Below are positions 56,258-64,000 of a DNA stretch of 64,000 nt, in pieces. The stretch spans positions 1,116,001 to 1,180,000 of the forward strand of contig JBLDXI010000042.1 of assembly GCA_047495785.1 (NCBI GenBank), written 5' to 3'. Source of the stretch: Lepidodermella squamata (lineage: Eukaryota > Gastrotricha). The notes under the pieces were generated by a model that worked only from the letters and a program-made list of their open reading frames with translations, was not told the origin of the DNA and made no database searches. Both the position numbers and the translations under genes were made by a program. Positions within the stretch are counted from its first letter, which is position 1. The number at the start of each line of letters is the position of its first letter.

Positions 56258-58750
56258 ATGCATGCTGAATTGAACCGGCGCCGCTGGCTTGCTCTTTCCA
56301 TATTCATTCTACTAGCCCTGATTCCTATAATTTGGCACAGCCTCGTCATATCTCATGGAAGAAATGGAGTTACTAGCAGCCATGGAGCTAGATCAGACCA
56401 TGTTACCAAACTGCTACAACACATTTCCAATTCAGCATACAGCTCGATTTATCACCAATTTTACGACGCCTCCCTTCAGAATACTGGCGACTCGAGCTAT
56501 ATACAACGGGCTTTGCTGCGATTGTTGGATCCACCAGAAGAGTTTTGGTTTAAAAACCTCAACGATGAAAGAAGACGATTTAAAATAGCGATTTTCGGAG
56601 AATCCATCTCTGTTCCAAGGGCAATTTGGAAGGTATGTAACATTATTTCATAATTTCTTACGTTATTCTTCGAAAATTCTTTTTTTTTATTTACGGAGCA
56701 CTCAGTTTGCAGATGTTAAAAAACTAGACCCAGGGCCTTCACGGATTTTTTAAATCGAGAAGGGTCAATTTTATCGGGGAATACAGCCTTGGGCAGGTCG
56801 TTCCACCGTTGGATAATGGTTTTCATGCCCCTGTCTTTCGCTGCTAACTGAATCTGGTAGTGGTGTAGGTGTTGCCATCTTCTCGATTTGCTTTCGATGT
56901 TGATTTTGACGAATTTCGATCGGAGTCGGGCTGTTCCTCGGCCTGCGACCACAATCTTGTAAATATAGGTCATTGCGCCGACAAATAGCCGCTGCGAAAG
57001 CGGTTGAAGTTGTACACCCGTCGCTTTCACGAACCTCTCTTGTACCTGGTCGAGCTTGTCGAGTAGTTTTGGATTCGATGCAAATGTGTAAGCTACCACG
57101 CCGAATTCTGAATATGGCCAGACGTGCGTTTTGAAAGCGTTTGCCAATTGCCCCAACGATAGAAATGGTTGAAGCCGTAGTAGCTCAGCCATGGCTCTTG
57201 TAGCTTGTACAACTTTTTTCTTGATGCATGATTCCATCGATAAGTTGATGTCACGTAGCAAATCTAGTAGGGTAGTCGAGGCAGTTTCGTATTCTCGATC
57301 GGCTTTGGCTTCCTCGCCGCCATTTTTCCTTTCATGTAGTCTCGGGTTTGAGAATACCGTGTCTGCCCGTTTGGTAGCGTCGATCGACACTTGATGCGTC
57401 TTGGCCCAATCGGTAACGTTGATTTCGACGAATCCCACCTCTGTCTTGGAAGTGCTGCCTATACTGAAGTCGTCCGCGAAAGTCAATGTCTGGGGGTCTC
57501 TGCTAATACTAGCGTAGAAGAATAGCCACATGGGGGTGCTAGTAAACTGCCTTTGAGATGAGTGTCAACTTTAACAATTTCCTAATTTGAGGCAATAATG
57601 AAATAAAATAAAATGTTTAGGAGCAGGGATTTTTCGGGAGATTTTGCAACTGGCTCAACACGACGCTGACCTCAATCGGTTTCGGAGTTTCTAAGTGCGA
57701 CAATTGGTCCCAGGGTGGCACTAACGCTCGATTTTTCGGCTACTGTGCTGCCGCTATGACTGAGCTGCGTGATTACGACCTAATTCTATATCAAGTCACT
57801 TGGAACTTGGAGTACCTCAATTTCGATCCGGATTTTTTTATTGAAAACTGCCGGAACGAGAATTCGAATGCTCAAATCTTGATTATTGACTTCCCAGATA
57901 TTAGGGACCTATTAAAAGGACCTCGAACTGGTGTGAATGATAATTTTCACACCCATCTTAAAACCGCTCAGAGGCAAAATGTGCCCTACATCGCTTTCCC
58001 GAGATTTTTCCCCATCTCAAAAATGGACTCTACAACGGCTGAGTTGGTTAAAAGTAAGTTTGGTGATTTTGGGCATTTTCGTATTAATTTTGGAATTTTC
58101 TAGAATTTTATGTCGCTACGGATGACAAGCACCCAAGTGCTGATACTCACCTGCTAATGAGCGAATTTATGGTTCATTGGTTCCAAAATTCAATCGATGA
58201 TTTGCTGAAGTCGAAGATCGATTTCGAAGTTCCCGCAGTGGAACCGAAGCGTAAAAAATATGTCGACTGTTACCTTTCATACGATTCGCACAATTCTCGA
58301 GTGAGAAATCTATTGTTACCTCGAAATGCATCGGCGAACCCAAAAATGAAGCCTTGGGATTTCTTGACAGCTTTCGAGTTCAGCCGAGTTGCAACCATGG
58401 AATTTGACCTGGCGAATCTTACCAAGCTCAAAATTGGCTCATACTGCGCTGAGCTAAACTTTCGAATAGCCATTTCTCACCGGCCTTGCTGTGATTGGGT
58501 GATCAATGCGACCCTGCTCATTTCGGCCGAGCTCCAGTTCCAAAATGACGATTCAACGATCTTGGATGACGAAATTCCGATAGACCAGTACGGCGGGCGG
58601 CATCACGTTATCGAGACGAAACGTAGCATTCGCAGACTCTGTGATATTGATATTGAATGTGATATAAAATCTGTGACGCTAAAACTACAGAATCCAGTAA
58701 AAAACCATGCTAGGACGTTAATTTGGTTCATTTTGGCAGCTTTGCGCTGA
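56258..58750 (+). CDS. Membrane-anchored SGNH-hydrolase-like protein
   Basis: Three exons (56258-56632, 57621-58053, 58104-58750) are in phase and give 484 aa. It is a type II-like topology: charged N-terminus and one membrane helix (WLALSIFILLALIPIIWHSL, about residues 9-30), then a luminal or extracellular domain. SGNH/GDSL-type motifs: IAIFGESISV (block I, with Glu replacing the usual Asp before Ser), SQGGTNARFFG (Gly/Asn blocks), a long strand LILYQVTWNLEY, and DDKHPSADTH (block V D..H). A beta-sandwich-like extension follows and a C-terminal hydrophobic end (LIWFILAALR). SGNH folds hydrolyse or transfer acyl groups. The substrate is unknown. The first intron is enlarged by a LINE fragment. 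Confidence 0.65.
56676..57545 (-). mobile_element. 5'-truncated non-LTR retrotransposon (LINE) fragment
   Basis: On the minus strand an open frame (57531-56716) has the reverse-transcriptase catalytic box TFADDFSI. It continues through the typical C-terminal region (VFGVVAYTFASN-like thumb and QRWNDLPKAVFPDKI near the end), stops, and ends in an A-rich tail (reverse complement of the T-run at 56682). The first part of the protein, the endonuclease and the fingers region are missing. The style suggests a Jockey/CR1-type LINE. It is inserted antisense in intron 1 of the SGNH-like gene. Confidence 0.8.
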
Positions 58751-58959
58751 GCAAAAAGGTTTAATACGGTTCAAATCACTACCCCTTGAAATTCCCCTCC
58801 TAGCCATCTTGGAGGGGAACGTTTTTCGCCCCTCCCCAATCTTCAATGATTGCGCGGACCCAAGGGTCCAGTTGTTGACAAACTTTTCACTTTTGTTTCG
58901 ATGGCTTAGCCAAATCGCGCTGACATTTAAATTATTTCAACGCTTAGAGCATGGTCAGC
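58751..58959. other. 3' flank of the SGNH-like gene
   Basis: Short spacer leading into the satellite-like region; nothing else seen. Confidence 0.4.
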
Positions 58960-61900
58960 TGGTCATTTTGAGACCAGCCTCGCCGTTGTAGCCCCCGTAT
59001 TTATGGCGCTAATTATCGCTAATTAGTGCGCAGCGGCGTTCACACACTCACTGAATGTCGGGTTTTGTCAAATTTTGGACACATGCAGCAGTTCTGTGTG
59101 CATATCAAAATAACACTGGTCGTCGTAGAATTTCAAGACGAATCGAACAAGCTTAAGATCATCGTCGTAGCCCTCATAGTTTTGAGCCTATAGGAGGCGC
59201 GGTCCATCCACCTTAAAATTTCGAAATTTCGTTGTTTTTCGGAATATTTTCGCGACAGTTTGAAAGAGACCCTGTGTAACATAACAACCATTTCTAGTAC
59301 AACATTTGACGGGCTTTCGATCGGTGAAAACCGCATGTCGATGCCTCTCACAGTTTTTTGCCAATAAGCCGGGCGGTAAAATGTGAGATAAAAAACACAC
59401 TTGGTAAATCTCGAAATTTCGCTTCTACAATTCCGGCTCGTGTATACCTGCAGCTTCAATGAAGAATTTTCATGTGATATAGTAGGTAACTTGAGACGCC
59501 CTATTAAATGGTAGACACCCTATGTTCACAGGGCACACCCATTTGACGACCCGCCCTTGACAAAGTAAAATTTTTTCCAATTGTCGACTAGGTAACTTTA
59601 CACTCTCATTTCAATTATATAGCCGGTTCGCGCTGATACTTTTAAGATGCCAACACTTGGAGTATAGTCCGCTGGCCATTTTGAGACCAGGCTGGTCGTT
59701 TTAGCCCTCGTATTCATGATGCTATAATACGCGCGGTAAAACTTGGTATGGGCATATTTTGTGTGTGTGCGCATGCAGTTAGGCTTTCTCACTTGCATTT
59801 TTGACTTTTACGCAATATTTGCGCGCAAGATTAATGGCAGCCGACCTCTTCAGTAAAATGCGACAAATCGAACGAGACTAAGCTTGTCTTGCCAGCTATC
59901 AGGGCTGTTGAGCAAATTTTGTCGTGGTACGGCCTCAAAAATCATCCGAAAATCCAAATTAATATTGTGATTTTTCGAATTATGCCTATTTTGCACATTC
60001 ACCTGAAAGATAACTGGCAATATCGTTTGACCTTTTCTAGTGCAGGATTTCACGTTATTTCTTCGCAAGAAACCACGCGGTGAATTTATTTTTATATTCA
60101 AAGTATTATATGTGCTCTAAATGCTTTAGCATCAAAAACCTGGCGAATTTCACGACAATTGTTTTCAGAATATCAAAAAATCTGCGTTTTCCATAAACTT
60201 CGCACTGTAGCAGCGGTGGTTACGAGAAAATTACGAGAATATTGTTCTCGCTGCTTACGATATGCAAAATCATGTCCTTGAAACCTTTAAAAATTAACAA
60301 AGAATCAGCCACTCGTTATATATACGTAATCTGTACACCATTCGATGAAGAACTTTCAGTTCTGTTTTGGAGTCCCTCCCCTGTTTGAGAAAAATTTGAA
60401 ACGAAAATCATCATTGCTGAGGATTTTATTATAGGGTAATGAGGGGCCAATTGAAGTGAGGGTTTTATTGAGGGTAATTAAGGTGCGCGCGCGCCGTCGC
60501 CGTTAACCGTGTCATGACCCAGATAATTAGGAGATAAATAAAATGATCACGACCTTGCCTACAGTCAAAACTTGGGATGGGCATTTTTTAAAGGTGCGTA
60601 CACTCACTATTAGATAAGTAAAATTATTAGATTAGAAGTATTAGATTGTAAAATTCGCCACTGAACTCGCATTTGAATATGACCAGCAGAACTGTAGAAG
60701 CGATATTTCAAAATTTATTGGGTTTGTTTTTTATCTCAAATTTTACCAGGAGGCATACGGGCAAAAAACGGCAGCTGATATCGGCTTGCGGTTTTCGCCC
60801 ATGGATAGCCCGTGAAATGTTGTATTAGAAATGGCTAATAATTTACGCCCGGTCGCTTCCGTATCGTCGCGAAAACATTCACGAAAACATAAAAATCTCG
60901 AAATTTCAAGTTTTAAGGTGGATCAAAACTAGTTCTACCGCGCCTCTTATAGGCAAAAAACTATGAGGGCTACGACGATAGGCATATTCTCGTTCGGTTC
61001 GTCTTGAAATTCTACGTCGGCCTGTGTAATGTGTATGTGCGCACAAAACTGCTGGTTATCAGAGTCATGACCCGGTTAACGGCGGCGGCGCATACCGTGA
61101 TTACCCTCAAAATAATTATATTCTGCATGATTAACGACTTGCATTTTATTACCTGGAATTAAGCTAGAACCAGGGGAATGGACTTGGGCTTATGAGTTTA
61201 TTTGAACCGTGATCGAAAAATATAAAAATTGTTTTCCAATTTCAAATTTCCAGCAAAATTCTACGTCGTCACATGAAAAGTCATTTTCAAGTCAAAAATC
61301 ATTTTTTTCAATTTTTTTGTCAAAATTTGACAAATAACCACTTCCAAGGTGTAGAGAGAAAGTATTTCAAGCTATCGAATGATATACGATACATACCTAT
61401 GTGAAACTTGTTTGCATGTAGAGGCGCGGCTCCGATCAAATTTTGACCTTGGCAAAGGGTGTGCTGCCCACAGGGTGCGGCCTATGAACATGGGGCGTAA
61501 ACCATTCGATAGGCCGCTTCGAGTTACCTATTGGTTAACTAAATTCGTCAATACAATCCTAGACCCGGAATTGGTAAAGCAAAATTTCAAATTTTACTTG
61601 GTCTGTTTTTATCTCAAAATATACCGCGTGCCTTATTGGCAAAAAACCATGAGGGGTATTGACAAGCGGTTTTCACCATAAAATAGCCCGCAAAATGTTG
61701 TAGTAGACATGGCTATTATATAACGCCGAGAAGCTTCTACACCGTCGCGAAAAAATTCACAAAAACATTGAAATTTCGAAATTCTCAAGTTTTAAGGTGG
61801 GTCGAAACAAATTCTACCACGCCTCATGGGCAGAATACTATGAGGGCTACGACGATGGGCCTAGTGTCGTTCGATTCCTCGCATTTTTCCGCACATGATG

Positions 61901-64000
61901 GTTGCAACTAACTTTGCGCACAAATATTACATACAGGTCAAAAATGCAAGTGAGAAAGCCTAACTGCGTGAGTGCGCACACTAAAAATACCAAGTATTAC
62001 CGCGCAGCGAAAAACACCATAACTACGGCGGCCACAACGACCAGCTTGGTCTCAAAATTCTTAGCTGAATAAGCTCTACGCGTTAAAATTATTAATATAT
62101 CAGCACAAATTCGCTGAATAAAAAAATGCGAATGCAAAGTTGATCAACAAAATTATGAAAATTTGTCTTGACAAAGGGTGTGGCGTCAAATGGGTGCGCC
62201 CTGTGAATGTGGGGCTTGGACCAGTTGAAGGGGCGCCTTGAGTTACCCATTTCTCATGAATATTTGTAATTGAAGTCGCAGTTAAAATACACCTAGAATA
62301 AAAGAATCGATATTTGAAAATTTACTCAGTTTGTTATTTATCTCATATTAGACCGCGTGGCCTATTGGCAAAAATCTGTGATAGGTGTTGGCATGCGGAT
62401 TTCACCTCTCGAAAGCCCGTCATATTCTGTAATTGACATGGTTATTTTACTAAACCGGGACTATTCCTAATTGTCGTGAAATGATTCTCAAAAACGTCGA
62501 AATTTCGAAATTTTAAGGTGGATCGGCCGCGCCTCCTATAGACAAAAAACTATGAGGGCTACGACGATGGGCCTAGTGTCGTTCGATTCGTCTTGAAATT
62601 CTACGTCGGCCTACATAATGTCTATGTGCGCACAAAACTGCTACGCGTGTCGGAAATATGACAGAAAACGGCTCTGAGTGAGTGTGTTAGCGCCGCCGCG
62701 CACTAGAAATGAGTTGAAAAACGCGATTCTCCGGGCTTCTATTGCTCGACAACCATGAGCGCTACGATTATGCGGTTGGGCTCTAAAAATTCAGCGGAAA
62801 ATTTGCTGCATTTTACGTACATTCAAATACAAGCGCTACCAGAATGAGGTGTCAAAAAAAATTAACAATAGTCGGAAAAATTGAAAATTTTACTGCGCAA
62901 TCAATAGCGCCATAAATAAAAGGGCTACAACGACCAGCCCGGACTCAAATTGGCCAGCCTGCTATGCTCTAAGCGTTAGAATCATTAATATAACAGCGCA
63001 AATGAAGATAATGATGAACATGAGAGTGCAAAGTTGATAAATGTTAAACAAAATTTACTTTGGCTTGGGCGTGGCATCAAATGGGTGCGTCTTGTGAGTG
63101 TGAGGCATCAACCATCAAGTAGGGCGCCTCGAATAACCTATGTCTCATGAAAATTCGTCACTGATGTCGCAGTAAAATATGACCCGTAAATATAAAAGCG
63201 AAATTTCGAATTTTTTTGCGTTGATTTTTATCTCACATTTCACCGCGAGGCTTATATGCAAACAACCGTGATAGGTGTTGGCATGCGGTGTTCACCGTTC
63301 GAAAGCCCGTCAAACTTTGTACGGGAAATAGTTGCTTTATTACACAGGGACTCTTCCAAACTTTCGTGAAAAAAATCACAAAAACATCGAAATTGTGAAA
63401 TTTTAAGGTGGATGGACCGCGCCTTCTATAGGCAAATAACTGTGAGTGCTACGGCGATGGGCGTAGTCTCGTTCGATTCGTCTTGAAATTTTACGTTGGA
63501 CTCAATGATTTGTATGTGCGCACAAGACTGCTGCATGTGCTTAAAATTTGACAGAAATCAACTCACTGTGAGTGTGCGAGCGCCGCGGCACGCTAAAAAT
63601 AGGTTGAAAAATGCGATTTACCGCGCCTCTTGCTGTTCAACAACCATGAGGGCTGTTATAACGCGGCTGGTCTCTAAAAATTCAGCGCAAAATTTGCTAC
63701 ATTCTACGTGCATTCAAATATGAGCGCTACCAGGTTGAGCTGCCAAACAAATTGACAAAAGTCGAAAAAATTGAAATTTTAATTTTCACTAAAAATCAAT
63801 CGCGCGCTAAACGCTCTAGTCAGGGGAAATCTGGCGAATCTCGCGGCGGTTTTGGTACCAAAAAATCGGCCATCCTTTCTAGTATCTAAAAATTTGACTT
63901 TGTCACGACAAATTCCGCACCTATCTGGGTGTCATACGCGCCTTGAAAGTTTCACACACAGTTAGTGAGGGCCACTTTTTCAAGTGCGCACAACTTGTAA
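58960..64000. repeat. Diverged satellite-like tandem array, unit about 0.7-0.9 kb
   Basis: The anchor TTTTAAGGTG recurs at 60911, 61790, 62511 and 63401 (spacings about 879, 721 and 890) and in inverted form near 59210. Each unit carries the same ordered phrases: CTATGAGGGCTACGACGATG, TCGTTCGATTCGTCTTGAAA, ATGTGCGCACAAAACTGCTG, CAAAGGGTGTGG and a TTCACC...AAAGCCCGT phrase. The units are degenerate and the ORFs inside are not conserved between copies. The array runs off the window end. Confidence 0.75.

Noticed and set aside
61379-63723. Open frames of 75-100 residues in the satellite-like array
   Set aside because: They are not conserved between repeat units.
1-64000. tRNA, rRNA or CRISPR features
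   Set aside because: No cloverleaf, rRNA-like or regularly spaced direct-repeat structure was recognised by eye; a dedicated tRNA scan was not possible.

Overview
The window is eukaryotic nuclear DNA from a small-genome invertebrate, most likely a nematode or a close relative such as another ecdysozoan. Support for this: many short introns (about 45-90 bp) with canonical GT/AG ends; family-expanded secreted proteins (C-type lectins, astacins, Kunitz-like); tandem cup-4/lgc-like Cys-loop channels; many small inverted-repeat transposons; and interstitial telomere-like TTAGGG/TTAGGC motifs. There is no sign of bacterial operons, CRISPR arrays or rRNA. Species and phylum are inferred from style, not proven. 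All multi-exon models below were assembled by hand from splice sites, reading frame and paralogue comparison.

Layout. (1) 1-25.5 kb, plus strand: a tandem array of short Cys-loop ligand-gated channel genes. It holds a 3' end at 1-372, complete copies at 1218-4419, 5246-6649, 17729-19083 and 24178-25474, and a broken exon 1 at 17011-17115. The array shares a conserved upstream block and is interrupted by two unrelated genes at 7.0-16.1 kb. These are a secreted cysteine-rich protein with two C-type lectin-like domains (CTLDs; CTLD1 is split by a 5.2 kb inverted-repeat element) and a serine protease with two sushi domains. An antisense transposon-type gene lies in the third intron of the second channel copy. 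(2) 20.6-22.6 kb: an OTU-protease gene (minus strand), a pogo/Pipsqueak-type helix-turn-helix ORF and a three-repeat ankyrin ORF, all of mobile-element flavour. (3) 26.3-38.5 kb, plus strand: two tandem multidomain astacin metalloproteases with the order acidic pro-region, astacin, EGF, CUB, kringle, CTLD, CTLD. (4) 40-47 kb, minus strand: a secreted cysteine-rich protein with two LamG/pentraxin-like folds, and two copies of a tiny secreted protein gene. (5) 48-58.8 kb: repeat-rich DNA with hAT-, Harbinger- and piggyBac-type miniature elements, a broken gene, a Kunitz-like secreted peptide, and a membrane-anchored SGNH-hydrolase-like gene whose first intron carries a LINE fragment. (6) 58.8-64 kb: a diverged satellite-like array of about 0.7-0.9 kb units.

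Biology. Most intact genes encode secreted or cell-surface proteins: ligand-gated channels, lectins, proteases, a possible protease inhibitor and a cysteine-rich repeat family. The same undescribed short cysteine-rich module appears in the lectin gene at 7-14.8 kb and the LamG gene at 40-44.5 kb. The most notable protein is the duplicated astacin-EGF-CUB-kringle-CTLD2 protease. The region is a dynamic cluster in which segmental duplication of channel and astacin genes coexists with nested DNA transposons, several with clear target-site duplications.
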